In this document: positions 46,160-55,266 of the stretch, piece by piece
Layout: every line of letters begins with the position of its first letter
How positions within the stretch are numbered: the first letter of the stretch is position 1
NCBI GenBank assembly: GCA_026708015.1
Contig: JAPOVT010000018.1
Coordinates: 1-64,000 of the forward strand
Length of the DNA stretch: 64,000 nt
Direction of reading: 5' to 3'
From: a bacterium
Lineage (GTDB): Bacteria > Actinomycetota > Acidimicrobiia > Acidimicrobiales > Bin134
The notes under the pieces: model-generated
Told to the model about the DNA's origin: nothing
Seen by the model: the letters and a program-made list of their open reading frames with translations, nothing else
Databases searched by the model: none
Translations under genes and position numbers: made by a program

Positions 46160-46534
46160 TCACTCCGACGGCAGTACCGGCTCGTCGAACGACGTGAAGA
46201 AGCACGAATACTCTCCGGTGTGGCACGCCCCTCGGCCCTCTTGCTCCACCATGAACAGCAACGTGTCGCCATCGCAGTCGTAATACGCCTCCCGGACGTA
46301 CTGGCGGTCGCCAGAGGTCTCCCCCTTGCACCAGTACTCCTGGCGGGACCGGCTCCAGAACCACGTGCGCCCGGTTTCCAGGGTGCGCTCCAGCGACTCC
46401 CGGTTCATCCACGCCATCATCAGCACCCGGCCCCCTTCGTGCTCCTGGACAATGGCGGGAACCAGCCCGTCGTCGTTGAACGCCACCTCGTCCAGCGCTC
46501 CGGGGGCAGCTTCTATTGGCGTAATTGCCGGCAT
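46160..46534 (-). CDS. hisI: phosphoribosyl-AMP cyclohydrolase
   Basis: 124 residues from ATG 46534. It opens the adenine ring of PR-AMP in histidine synthesis. Visible are [31 protein letters not shown], the metal motif DCDGDTLLF, and the zinc site CHTG...SCFF. No HisE domain is fused. It heads the tryptophan operon, ten bases before trpE, and is separated from the hisDCBHAF block by cpn10 and a plus-strand hydrolase. Confidence 0.95.
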   Translation of the reverse strand: MPAITPIEAAPGALDEVAFNDDGLVPAIVQEHEGGRVLMMAWMNRESLERTLETGRTWFWSRSRQEYWCKGETSGDRQYVREAYYDCDGDTLLFMVEQEGRGACHTGEYSCFFTSFDEPVLPSE

Positions 46535-46604
46535 CGCCCCATCGTAGGAGCAGACCCCGCCTCCAATAGAGCCAATTCTGAGCCAGACGAGAGATGCGGC
46601 CGGG

Positions 46605-46961
46605 TCAGAGGTAGAGGCCGGTGCTTCCCTCGTCGAGCCGGGGGGCGGCCACCGCGTGGATGTCCCGTTCCCGCAGGATGAGGTAGTCGGCGCCCCGAAC
46701 TTCCACCTCATAGCGGTCTTCGGGGTTGAACAGCACCTGGTCGCCCGACTCCACGGTGCGGACATTGGGGCCCACCGCAATGGCCTCCGCCCAGGCCAGG
46801 CGCTTGCCCACCTGGGCAGTAGCCGGGATGAGGATGCCACCGGTGGACCGCCGCTCTCCCTCGGGGATATCCAGCTGCACCAAGATGCGGTCGTTGAGCA
46901 TCTTGATGGGAAGCTTGTCCTCGGGCGCGACCTGACTCACGCTCTTTGTTGCCTTGGCCAT
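46605..46961 (-). CDS. GroES/Cpn10-like co-chaperonin, orphan
   Basis: 118 residues. The Cpn10 barrel is seen in [13 protein letters not shown], a mobile-loop-like [51 protein letters not shown]. It has a 16-residue N-terminal extension and a C-terminal tail ([13 protein letters not shown]) beyond the usual end, and the loop lacks the standard EKPQ element. No groEL is adjacent. It may be a divergent second co-chaperonin rather than the main GroES. Confidence 0.75.
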   Translation of the reverse strand: MAKATKSVSQVAPEDKLPIKMLNDRILVQLDIPEGERRSTGGILIPATAQVGKRLAWAEAIAVGPNVRTVESGDQVLFNPEDRYEVEVRGADYLILRERDIHAVAAPRLDEGSTGLYL

Positions 46962-46989
46962 GGGGTGACAACGCTACCGTGACCGGCAT

Positions 46990-47631
46990 ATGACAGACGA
47001 CTTCGGGCCAACCCCCACAACCCTGGCTACTGCCGACGGCCTCAGCCTCGAAGCCCAGTGGGCGGTGCCGGCCGGTCCTCGGAATCGGGTGGTGATCGCC
47101 CACCCCCATCCCCAGCACGGAGGAAACATGCACTCCCTGGTGGTTTCCACCCTGTTCAACCACCTGGTGGGCTCGAGCTGCGCGGTGCTGCGGTTCAACT
47201 TCCGAGGGGTCGGGGGCTCGGAGGGCGAGCACGACTTCGGCGAGGGCGAGCAGCTCGATGTGCGGGCCGCGGTGGAGGCCATGGCCGCGGTCGGCAATGA
47301 GGGGTGCCCGCTGGTGCTGGCCGGATGGTCGTTCGGGGCCGACTTGGCCTTGACCTGCGATGCCCCGGAGCTGGCCGGGTGGTTCCTGGTAGCCCCGCCG
47401 CTGCGGGTGGTCAACGCCGACCGCTTCAGGGCCGCAGCCGATCCCCGGCCCAAGTGGCTGGCCGTGCCCGAGCGAGACCAGTTCAATCCTCCCGATCAGG
47501 CCCAAGCCGCCACAGTCGACTGGACCAACACCGAGATCCACCCCGTTGGCGGCGCCGACCACTTCCTTATCGGCCGTACCGACAAGCTCAACGAGCTGAT
47601 CGACGACTATCTGGCCGTGCTCGCTTCCTGA
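46990..47631 (+). CDS. alpha/beta hydrolase
   Basis: 213 residues. It begins near TLATADGLSLEAQW and has AHPHPQHGGNMHSLVV, RFNFRGVGGSEG, nucleophile elbow GWSFGAD, and C-terminal His in GADHFLIGR. This matches the family of small serine hydrolases related to dienelactone hydrolase. It lies divergent from cpn10 and convergent with hisF, splitting the his/trp genes. The substrate is unknown. Confidence 0.85.
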   Translation: MTDDFGPTPTTLATADGLSLEAQWAVPAGPRNRVVIAHPHPQHGGNMHSLVVSTLFNHLVGSSCAVLRFNFRGVGGSEGEHDFGEGEQLDVRAAVEAMAAVGNEGCPLVLAGWSFGADLALTCDAPELAGWFLVAPPLRVVNADRFRAAADPRPKWLAVPERDQFNPPDQAQAATVDWTNTEIHPVGGADHFLIGRTDKLNELIDDYLAVLAS

Positions 47632-47642
47632 AGGGAAGCGAA

Positions 47643-48437
47643 TCAGGCGTCGGCGGGGCGGATGGGGATTCCGGCGGCAACCATGTGGGACTTGGCCTCG
47701 GCCACGGTGTGCAATCTGAAGTGGAAGATGGAGGCGGCCAGCACGGCATCGGCTTTGCCCTCTAGCACTCCCTCTACCAGGTGGTCGAGGGTGCCCACTC
47801 CCCCGCTGGCGATCACTGGCACGTTGGTCACCTCCACCACTGCCCGGGTCAGCTCTATGTCGAAGCCATCGCGGGTGCCATCGCGGTCCATGGAGGTGAG
47901 CAGGATTTCCCCCGCGCCGAGCTCAGTCACCTTGATGGCGTACTCGATGGCATCTACTCCGGTGGGGGTGCGGCCCCCGTGGGTGAACACCTCGAAGGGG
48001 AATGCGCCTCCGTTGGCGCGACGGGCGTCAATGGAGGCCACCGCGCACTGGCTGCCGAACTCGTCGGCGATCTCGGCCACCAGCTCGGGGCGATTGACCG
48101 CTGCGGTGTTCACCGACACTTTGTCGGCCCCGGCCCGCAGCAGGCGGCGGGCGTCGTCCACCGTGCGGATGCCCCCGCCGATGGTGAAGGGGATGAACAC
48201 CTCCTCCGCGGTGCGATGTACCAATTCCAAGGTGGTCTCCCGCTGGTCGGACGACGCGGTGATGTCCAGAAACACCACTTCGTCGGCGCCCTGCTGGTCG
48301 TAGAGGGCGGCCAACTCCACTGGGTCGCCGGCATCGGTGAGGTCTACGAAGTTGACTCCCTTGACCACCCGGCCAGCGTCCACGTCCAAACACGGGATGA
48401 TCCGGGCGTTGCTGGGGACGGCGGCCGGTGTGCTCAT
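47643..48437 (-). CDS. hisF: imidazole glycerol phosphate synthase, cyclase subunit
   Basis: 264-residue TIM barrel. It starts with [18 protein letters not shown], carrying the first catalytic Asp; the second lies in [13 protein letters not shown]. With HisH it converts PRFAR and glutamine to IGP and AICAR. The start ATG 48437 overlaps hisA by four bases. It is the last gene of the hisDCBHAF operon. Confidence 0.97.
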   Translation of the reverse strand: MSTPAAVPSNARIIPCLDVDAGRVVKGVNFVDLTDAGDPVELAALYDQQGADEVVFLDITASSDQRETTLELVHRTAEEVFIPFTIGGGIRTVDDARRLLRAGADKVSVNTAAVNRPELVAEIADEFGSQCAVASIDARRANGGAFPFEVFTHGGRTPTGVDAIEYAIKVTELGAGEILLTSMDRDGTRDGFDIELTRAVVEVTNVPVIASGGVGTLDHLVEGVLEGKADAVLAASIFHFRLHTVAEAKSHMVAAGIPIRPADA

Positions 48438-49159
48438 GAGGCCAGTGTCTCCAAAGCCTGCTCCACGGTGAAGCGCCCCTCGTAGAGCGCCCTTCCCACA
48501 ATCACCCCGGCCAGCCGTCGGCTGTGGTCGCCGATGGTCGCCAACTCGCTGAGGTCTTCAATCCTTGCCACCCCGCCGGAGGCGATCACCGCCAGGCCAG
48601 TGGCAGCCAGCACTGCGCTCAGGCCGTCGGTGTCGGGCCCGCTCATGGTGCCGTCGCGGCTGATCTCGGTGACCACCACCGCCTCGGCCCCCGAAGACTC
48701 GAAGCGGGCGGCCAGCTCTAGCAGGTCTCCGCCGCCGCCCTGCTCCCATCCGTGGGTGGCCACGTCGCGGCCCCGGGCGTCCAACCCCACTGCCACCGGT
48801 TGGCGAGCAGCCACCTGCTCCACCAACTCCGGCGTCTCCACCGCGGCAGTGCCGATCACCACCCGGGCCACCCCGGCGTCGGCCAGCGCGGCGGCCGCAT
48901 CAAGGCTGCGGACTCCACCGCCGGTCTGCACCGGCACATCCACCGCATCGGCAATGGCGGCAATCACCGCCAGGTTGACCGGGTCGCCGGTGCGGGCCGC
49001 ATCCAGGTCCACAACGTGCAGCCATGAGGCCCCCGCGTCGGCGAACTGCCGGGCCTGGCCCACCGGATCGTCGGAGTAAGCGGTTTCGGCGTCATACGAT
49101 CCCTGGTAGAGCCGCACGCAGCGTCCGGCCCGGAGATCGATTGCCGGGTAGATCTGCAT
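48434..49159 (-). CDS. hisA: ProFAR isomerase (HisA; possibly PriA-type)
   Basis: 241-residue TIM barrel with the catalytic Asp in [17 protein letters not shown] and a second in [12 protein letters not shown]. In actinobacteria HisA is often the bifunctional PriA, but here a separate trpF exists in the window, so a HisA-only role is more likely. It begins one base after hisH. Confidence 0.94.
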   Translation of the reverse strand: MQIYPAIDLRAGRCVRLYQGSYDAETAYSDDPVGQARQFADAGASWLHVVDLDAARTGDPVNLAVIAAIADAVDVPVQTGGGVRSLDAAAALADAGVARVVIGTAAVETPELVEQVAARQPVAVGLDARGRDVATHGWEQGGGGDLLELAARFESSGAEAVVVTEISRDGTMSGPDTDGLSAVLAATGLAVIASGGVARIEDLSELATIGDHSRRLAGVIVGRALYEGRFTVEQALETLAS

Positions 49160-49160
49160 G

Positions 49161-49787
49161 TCAGGCCCCCACTGCGGCGGTTCGGGCCTGATTCACGAAA
49201 TTCTCCAGCAGCCGCAGGCCGGGGCGGGCCGACTTCTCGGGGTGGAACTGCGTGGCCCACACGTTTTTGTCGGCTATTGCCGCAGCCACCGGGCCGCCGT
49301 AGTCGCAGGTGGCGGCCACGTTGTCGGCCATCGGCGCGGCGAAGGAGTGGACGAAATACACCCAAGCACCGTCGAGGCTTTCGAGCAGCGGGCTGGGACT
49401 GCGCACCTCCAGGCGGTTCCACTGCATCTGGGGCCGCTTCACGTTGCCGGGCAACAAGTGCACCGTGCCGGGCAATATGCCCAGGCCAGCTACCCCCGGC
49501 GCTTCTTCGGAGCCTTCGTAGAGAAGCTGCAAGCCGATGCAGATGCCCAGAAACGGCCGTCCGTCGGCTGCCGCGGCCCGGGCCTGCTCGTCTAGCCCGG
49601 TGTCGCAGAGCGCGGCCATGCAAGGCCCGAACGCTCCCACCCCGGGCAGAACCACCCCAGCGGCGTCGGCAATCAGCCCGGCATCGGCGGTCAGCCGGGC
49701 GTCGGCCCCCATGCGCTCCAGGCTCTTCTGGGCCGAGCGGAGGTTGCCGATGCCGTAGTCCAACACCGCTATCAGCGGTCGGGTCAC
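49161..49787 (-). CDS. hisH: imidazole glycerol phosphate synthase, glutaminase subunit
   Basis: 208-residue class I glutamine amidotransferase. The triad is Cys in GICIGLQLLYEGSE with His and Glu in QFHPEKS. It supplies ammonia to HisF. The start is GTG 49787, overlapping the hisB stop by four bases. Confidence 0.96.
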   Translation of the reverse strand: MTRPLIAVLDYGIGNLRSAQKSLERMGADARLTADAGLIADAAGVVLPGVGAFGPCMAALCDTGLDEQARAAAADGRPFLGICIGLQLLYEGSEEAPGVAGLGILPGTVHLLPGNVKRPQMQWNRLEVRSPSPLLESLDGAWVYFVHSFAAPMADNVAATCDYGGPVAAAIADKNVWATQFHPEKSARPGLRLLENFVNQARTAAVGA

Positions 49788-50383
49788 AAAACCCCTTTAG
49801 TGGAGGGGATGTCGGTGCCCTCCACCCGCACGGCGTCGCGCAGTGCCCGGGCCACCGCCTTGAAGCTGGCCTCGATGATGTGGTGGGTGTTGCGGCCCCG
49901 AATCATGGTGATGTGCAGGGTCAGCGCCGCTGAAGTGGCGAAGGCCCGCCAGAACTCCTCGCAAAGCTGGGGGTCGAACGGCGGGTCGCCCAAGATCTTC
50001 TGGCCCGGAGGGCTCACGTCATAGTGCAGGAACGGGCGGCCCGACAGGTCGACCACCGCTTCCACCACGGCCTCGTCCAGCGGTACCGCTATGGACGCGA
50101 ACCGGCGCACCCCGGCCTTGTCGCCCAGGGCCTCAGCGAAGCACGTCCCCAGCAGGATGCCGACGTCTTCCACGGTGTGGTGGGCGTCGATCTCCAGATC
50201 ACCGGAGGCTTCCACCTTCAACTCGAATCCGCCGTGGCGGCCCAGCTGGCTCAACATGTGGTCGAAGAACGGCAAACCGGTAGTAGCCGCGCCCTGGCCG
50301 TTGCCGTCGATGTCGATGGCGATGTCGATGCTGGTCTCGGCCGTACTCCGAGATGCGGTGGCGGTTCGGGATGTGTCTGTCAT
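49784..50383 (-). CDS. hisB: imidazoleglycerol-phosphate dehydratase
   Basis: 199 residues, monofunctional (no phosphatase domain). Metal-binding motifs are FFDHMLSQLGRHGG, DAHHTVEDVGI and NTHHIIEASFKA. It dehydrates IGP to imidazole acetol phosphate. It overlaps hisC and hisH by four bases each. Confidence 0.97.
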   Translation of the reverse strand: MTDTSRTATASRSTAETSIDIAIDIDGNGQGAATTGLPFFDHMLSQLGRHGGFELKVEASGDLEIDAHHTVEDVGILLGTCFAEALGDKAGVRRFASIAVPLDEAVVEAVVDLSGRPFLHYDVSPPGQKILGDPPFDPQLCEEFWRAFATSAALTLHITMIRGRNTHHIIEASFKAVARALRDAVRVEGTDIPSTKGVL

Positions 50384-51459
50384 GTCAGCACCTCACTCAA
50401 TGCGGACAAGAACGCGTCGTTCTCGGCCGGCGATCCCACGGTGACCCGAAGGCAACCGGCGAGCCGGGGCCAAGAAGAACAGTTTCGCACGAGCACCGAC
50501 CGATCCACGAGACCCTGCCAAACTGCGTCGCCGTCGCCGGAGTCCGGCCGCAGCAACATGAAGTTGGCTCCCGAGGGCCAATGGCGGACCGGGAGCTGGT
50601 CGAGGGCCGCGGCGATCCGCTCCCGCTCGGACACCAGCATGCTCACCCGCTCGTTCATCTCATCCTCGTAGTCCAATGCCAGACGGCCGGCGATCTGCTT
50701 CATGGTGTCGAGGTGGTAGGGCAGCGCCGATTTCTCCAGTTCGGCTACCAACCATGATGGTCCGACCAGGTAGCCGAGCCGGGCGGCGGCCATCGACCAG
50801 GTTTTGGAATAGGTGCGGGTCACCGCCAGCGGCCGGCCCTCATCCACCAGGTCAACCGAGGTGTGGGGGTCGAACTGGCCGTAGGCCTCATCCATCAGCA
50901 GCAAGCCGGGCAGCGCCGAGACGTCGGCCAGCAACCTCTCGACCAACTGCGGCGGCTCCACCATGCCGGTGGGGTTGTTGGGCGAGCACAGGAAGGTGAC
51001 AGCCGGGCGGTGCTCGGCCACCATGGCCGCGGCATAGTCGGCGTCCAGCGAGAAGTCCTCACTGCGTTCGCCGGTGACCACCTCGGTAGCGGCCAGCCGG
51101 GAGATGTGGGAGTGAAGGGCGTAGGTGGGCTCGAAGGTCAGCGCGGCGCGTCCCGGTCCGCCGAACGTCAGCATCAGGCACTGGAGAACCTCATTGGAGC
51201 CGTTGGCCGCGAACACCTGCTCGGGCGCGACCTGTTCGTGCTTGGCCAACGCGGCTCGCAGCTCGTGAGCCCCACGGTCGGGATAGCGGTGCCAGTCGAT
51301 ATCGGCCTGTGCCGCCCGCAGAGCCTCAGCCCATCCTTCGGGCGGGGGCACCGGCGACTCGTTGGTGTTGAGCCTCACAGCCACATCGAGCTGCGGCGAG
51401 TGGTAGCCAGACATGAGGGCCAGGTTCTCTCTCACTGGCAGGCGGTCAGGGCTACTCAT
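50380..51459 (-). CDS. hisC: histidinol-phosphate aminotransferase
   Basis: 359 residues from ATG 51459, which overlaps hisD by eight bases; the longer ORF to 51555 is a shadow. It is a fold-type I PLP enzyme with RLNTNESPVPPP, ANGSNEVLQCL, CSPNNPTGM, MDEAYGQF, the PLP lysine in RTYSKTWSMA and ARLGYLVG. It transaminates imidazole acetol phosphate with glutamate. Confidence 0.96.
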   Translation of the reverse strand: MSSPDRLPVRENLALMSGYHSPQLDVAVRLNTNESPVPPPEGWAEALRAAQADIDWHRYPDRGAHELRAALAKHEQVAPEQVFAANGSNEVLQCLMLTFGGPGRAALTFEPTYALHSHISRLAATEVVTGERSEDFSLDADYAAAMVAEHRPAVTFLCSPNNPTGMVEPPQLVERLLADVSALPGLLLMDEAYGQFDPHTSVDLVDEGRPLAVTRTYSKTWSMAAARLGYLVGPSWLVAELEKSALPYHLDTMKQIAGRLALDYEDEMNERVSMLVSERERIAAALDQLPVRHWPSGANFMLLRPDSGDGDAVWQGLVDRSVLVRNCSSWPRLAGCLRVTVGSPAENDAFLSALSEVLT

Positions 51460-52762
51460 CGTTGGTTCCTCTCTGAACTCCGTCGCCGAAGCCGCGCAAG
51501 CGAATGGATTGGGCGTGGGCATCCAATCCCTCGGCATCGGCGATGGCGGCCACATGGGGTCCGACCGCGGCCAGACCCTCAGCGTCCACAGAAATCTCGT
51601 GCATGGGCTTGGTGAAGTCCCTCACGCTCAAGGCACCGGCAAAGCGAGCGGTGCCGTTGGTGGGCAGCACGTGAGAGGGACCGGCCACGTAGTCGCCGAT
51701 GGACGCCGGTGCCAGCGGACCCCGAAAGATGGCCCCAGCGTTCTGAATTCCGTCGATGACCGCCTCCGGTGCCTCGGTCATCACCTGCAAGTGCTCGGGG
51801 GCGATGAAGTTGACCACTTCGGCAGCGACCTGCGGACCGTCGACCAAAACAATGTGGCCACTGCGGCTGAAGGTGGCCGCAATATCGTCCCGGCGAACGG
51901 CATCCGACAGCAATCCGGCCACCGCCTGCTCCACTCCGTCGGCAGCGTCAGAATCCCAGGTGATGAGCCAGGCAAGGCCATCAGGACCGTGCTCGGCCTG
52001 CACAATGAGATCGATGGCGGCGTATTCCGCCGGAACAGTGCCGTCAGCCACCACTACCACCTCAGAAGGTCCCGCGAACGCCGCCGGTACGCCGACAGAA
52101 CCGGCCACCAGCTGTTTGGCGATGGCCACGTACACATTGCCCGGCCCGACGATCACATCCACTGCGCCAACCGACTCAGTGCCAAAGGCCATGGCGGCAA
52201 CAGCCTGGGCACCACCCACCGCATATACCTCGTCGACCCCGGCGATGGCCGCCGCGGCCAAGGTAACGTCGGCTACTCGGCCATCGGAGCCGGGGGGAAC
52301 GCACAGCACTACCTGGTCCACCCCGGCGGCCCGGGCGGGAAGCGCGGTCATCAGCACGGTGGAGGGATAGGCGGCCCGGCCGCCCGGCACATAACAACCG
52401 GACCGGCCCACTGGCTGGTCCCAACTGCGGATGGTTATGCCCTGGCGGGTGTGGGTCTGCTCTTTCGAAGCCTGCTTTCGGTGAAACTCGGCAATGGAAT
52501 CGGCGGCTGCTTCCAGACCGGCCCGCAGCGAGGGGGCGACCCGATCTCTGGTCGCGGCCACCTCGCTTGGAGAAACCCGCCAACTTGAAGGGACAACACC
52601 GTCGAACTGCTTGGAATAGCGGGCGAGGGCGGCATCCCCGTCGGCGCGCACCGCGTCAATGATCTCGCGAACCGCGGCCACCGACCCCTCAGAAACGGGC
52701 TCAGGCCGAGGCAAACGGCCACTGATGTCGGCCTCGCCCCGCAGGTCCACTCGGTCTAGCAC
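51452..52762 (-). CDS. hisD: histidinol dehydrogenase
   Basis: About 436 residues from GTG 52762; TTG 52789 would add nine residues, and neither has an ideal ribosome site. It oxidises histidinol to histidine with NAD and a bound zinc. Features are SGCYVPGGRAAYPSTVLM, YAVGGAQAVAAMAFGT, IVGPGNVYV, QAEHGPDG, NFIAPEHLQ and GPSHVLPTNGTARF. It is the first gene of the his operon. Confidence 0.95.
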   Translation of the reverse strand: MLDRVDLRGEADISGRLPRPEPVSEGSVAAVREIIDAVRADGDAALARYSKQFDGVVPSSWRVSPSEVAATRDRVAPSLRAGLEAAADSIAEFHRKQASKEQTHTRQGITIRSWDQPVGRSGCYVPGGRAAYPSTVLMTALPARAAGVDQVVLCVPPGSDGRVADVTLAAAAIAGVDEVYAVGGAQAVAAMAFGTESVGAVDVIVGPGNVYVAIAKQLVAGSVGVPAAFAGPSEVVVVADGTVPAEYAAIDLIVQAEHGPDGLAWLITWDSDAADGVEQAVAGLLSDAVRRDDIAATFSRSGHIVLVDGPQVAAEVVNFIAPEHLQVMTEAPEAVIDGIQNAGAIFRGPLAPASIGDYVAGPSHVLPTNGTARFAGALSVRDFTKPMHEISVDAEGLAAVGPHVAAIADAEGLDAHAQSIRLRGFGDGVQRGTNDE

Positions 52763-52856
52763 GACCCTCAAAACTACAGGCCCAAGCAACCCGCCAACGA
52801 AGGGATTGTCCAGAGAAACGGGCCTCCTAGTGGCCCGTCTGCGATAGAACCTTGCC

Positions 52857-53060
52857 GTGGACGACAGGACAACGGCGGCGGACGGGGCGGAACTCGGCTC
52901 GATGAGCAGTGTGATGGGTGATCTCGCCGTGCGAGTGGCTGAGGTGGCCCGGCGCTACGAGGACACCGACCGAGAGGACGTGGCCTTTGAGCTCTACGAG
53001 GTGGAACGGAGCCTCCGGGGGGCCACCCGCCGGCTCGACCGGCTCACCCGGAGTCTGTAA
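52857..53060 (+). CDS. small acidic/helical protein, function unknown
   Basis: 67 residues from GTG 52857. The C-terminal half is a charged amphipathic helix (VAEVARRYEDTDREDVAFELYEVERSL then RRLDRLTRSL). No domain is recognised. It lies in the divergent space after hisD and 44 bases before the luciferase-like gene on the same strand. Confidence 0.5.
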   Translation: MDDRTTAADGAELGSMSSVMGDLAVRVAEVARRYEDTDREDVAFELYEVERSLRGATRRLDRLTRSL

Positions 53061-53104
53061 ATCTGCAATCCTACAAAGGCCCATCGAGCTGACCGGGAGA
53101 AGAA

Positions 53105-54082
53105 ATGTTCAATCTGCGCTTTGATCTGCGGACCCCTCCGTTCACCGATGCAACCCACGGGGATCAGTACCGGGCGATGTTGGAGATGGTGAAGTGGGCC
53201 GACACCCGGGGCTTCGCCGGGGCCATCACCAGCGAACACCACGGCACCGAGGACGGCTTCATGTCGGCACCGCTGGCTATTTCGGCAGCCATCCTGGGGG
53301 CCACCGACAACCTGATGTGTACGCTGTCGGCCCTCCTGGTGCCCTATCACGATCCCCTGCGGCTGGCCGAGGACATCGCCACCATCGACTTGATAGCCCC
53401 GGGCCGGTTCATAACCATCGCCGGTTTGGGCTACCGGGAATTCGAATTCGAGATGTTCGGCAAAGACCGCACTCGTCGGGGCCGCGACACTGAAGAGGCC
53501 ATCAAAGTCATGCAGCAGGCCTGGACCGGGGAGCCGTTCGAGTACGAGGGCCGCACCGTGTGGGTAACCCCCAAGCCGGTGACCCAGCCCCACCCCATCG
53601 TCATGGTGGGCGGATCGGTACCGGCATCGGCCAAGCGGGCCGCCCGGCTGCGGCTGCCCTACATGCCCCCCATCGGCGACCAAGAACTGGTAGACCTCTA
53701 CTACGCCGAGGCCGCCGAGATCGGATTCGAAGGGGCATTCGCCATGGCCCCCGACGGTCCGGGACTGGTGCTGGTTACCGAGGACCCCGACGCACTGTGG
53801 GCCAAGATCGGCCCCAACATGCTGTACGACGCGGCGGCCTACGCCAGCTGGCAGTACCCCGACCAGCGCTCGGGCTGGCACGTGGAGGCCGAGGACATCG
53901 CCGGCCTCAAGGCCTCCGGCCAATTCGAGGTGCTCACCCCCGACGAGTGCGTCGAGCTGGTCCGCACCAAGGGCGCCGCCACCCTCCACCCGCTGTGCGG
54001 CGGCATCGACCCCGCCATCGGCTGGGAGACGCTGGAATTGGTGGTCGACAAGGTCATGCCCGCCTTCGCCGAGGGCGCATAA
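53105..54082 (+). CDS. luciferase-like (LLM class) flavin-dependent oxidoreductase
   Basis: 325-residue bacterial-luciferase-type TIM barrel using FMN or F420. It shows MVKWADTRGFAGAITSEHHGTEDGFM, LLVPYHDPLRLAEDIATIDLIAPGRF and VMVGGSVPASAKRAARL. Actinobacteria often use F420 in this family, but the cofactor cannot be fixed from sequence alone. The substrate is unknown. Confidence 0.88.
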   Translation: MFNLRFDLRTPPFTDATHGDQYRAMLEMVKWADTRGFAGAITSEHHGTEDGFMSAPLAISAAILGATDNLMCTLSALLVPYHDPLRLAEDIATIDLIAPGRFITIAGLGYREFEFEMFGKDRTRRGRDTEEAIKVMQQAWTGEPFEYEGRTVWVTPKPVTQPHPIVMVGGSVPASAKRAARLRLPYMPPIGDQELVDLYYAEAAEIGFEGAFAMAPDGPGLVLVTEDPDALWAKIGPNMLYDAAAYASWQYPDQRSGWHVEAEDIAGLKASGQFEVLTPDECVELVRTKGAATLHPLCGGIDPAIGWETLELVVDKVMPAFAEGA

Positions 54083-54104
54083 CCCCGGCGCGGGCCGGAA
54101 CCCG

Positions 54105-55133
54105 CTAGCCTGCCAGGTCGTCGATGATGGCCCGGCCGACGTACTTGCCGGACTGGAGCTCGTCGAAGATGGCGTCCAGCTCCGACAGGGGGCCGGTGCG
54201 CCCGACGTGGGTGGTCACCTGTCCGGCGGCGGCCATGTCCACTAGCTCCCGCATGTCCTGCACCGTGCCCACTGCGGAGTAGATGAGGGTTGCGTCCCTC
54301 ATGAAGAACTCGAACGGGTTCAACTCGATATTGCCCTCGCTGGTGGGGGGCAGCCCCACGGCCACAAACAGCCCTTTTGGCCGCAGCAGCCGGAACCCGA
54401 GGGTGAAGCCGGCCATCGCCGCGGAGAACACGATGCTGGCGTCCACCCCGCCGATCTCACTCGTCACCTGTTCAAGGGCGTCGTCGGCGCTGACCGCCAT
54501 GTCGGCGCCCAGCGACTCGACAAACTCCAGCCTGGCCGCGCCGATGTCGACGCCGATCACCTTGTAGCCCAGCGCCTTGGCGATTTGCACTGCATAGTGG
54601 CCCAGCCCGCCAGCGGCACCGATGATGGCCACCCAGCGGCCCGGGGGCACCTGGTTGCGGAACAGCTTCTTCACCGCCCCGTAGGCGGTGAGCCCGCCGC
54701 AGGCCAGGGCGGCCTGGTCGTCGCCCACCGACTCGGGCAGCACCACCAGCGACTTGGCCCACACGCAGAACTGCTCGGCGAAGGTGCCCATGATCCCCTG
54801 GGTCTGCGGGCAGTGCCGGGGCTCGCCCCGCAGGCAGAACTCGCAGGCGCCGCACCAGAATCCGCCGCCGGTGCCCCCGAGCCCGAGGATCACCCGGTCG
54901 CCCACCTGGCTGTAGCGCTCCGCCCCCGGCCCCAGCGCCTCCACCACGCCGATGGCCTCGTGGCCCAACACCTCGATGCCCGAGACACCGACCCAATCAC
55001 CCCGGGCCAGGTGGAGGTCGGAGTGGCATACCCCCGAGGAGGTGATGCGAATCAGCGCCTCCTCAAAGCCCGGCTCCGGCGCTGTAACGTCCAGAATACT
55101 CAGGTTGCCGTCCACCAATCGTGCTGCTTGCAT
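54105..55133 (-). CDS. zinc-dependent alcohol dehydrogenase
   Basis: 342 residues from ATG 55133; the long ORF extension to 55481 is non-coding. It is a medium-chain dehydrogenase with catalytic zinc ligands in GVCHSDLH and LGHEAIG, structural zinc Cys set CGACEFCLRGEPRHC, and NAD-binding IIGAAGGLGHYAVQIAK. It is convergent with the luciferase-like gene. The substrate is an alcohol or aldehyde of unknown type. Confidence 0.9.
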   Translation of the reverse strand: MQAARLVDGNLSILDVTAPEPGFEEALIRITSSGVCHSDLHLARGDWVGVSGIEVLGHEAIGVVEALGPGAERYSQVGDRVILGLGGTGGGFWCGACEFCLRGEPRHCPQTQGIMGTFAEQFCVWAKSLVVLPESVGDDQAALACGGLTAYGAVKKLFRNQVPPGRWVAIIGAAGGLGHYAVQIAKALGYKVIGVDIGAARLEFVESLGADMAVSADDALEQVTSEIGGVDASIVFSAAMAGFTLGFRLLRPKGLFVAVGLPPTSEGNIELNPFEFFMRDATLIYSAVGTVQDMRELVDMAAAGQVTTHVGRTGPLSELDAIFDELQSGKYVGRAIIDDLAG

Positions 55134-55266
55134 GCCGGTTTTCTCCCGTCTTGTCCAGATGCGAATGCCAGATGACACCCTAGTGGCCCGCAGGTCTTTC
55201 ATCTTCGGCCAGCCTGTTCCCAGACGGACCACTAGCATGGCTCGCCAACTCGGGGGTTGATCATCA

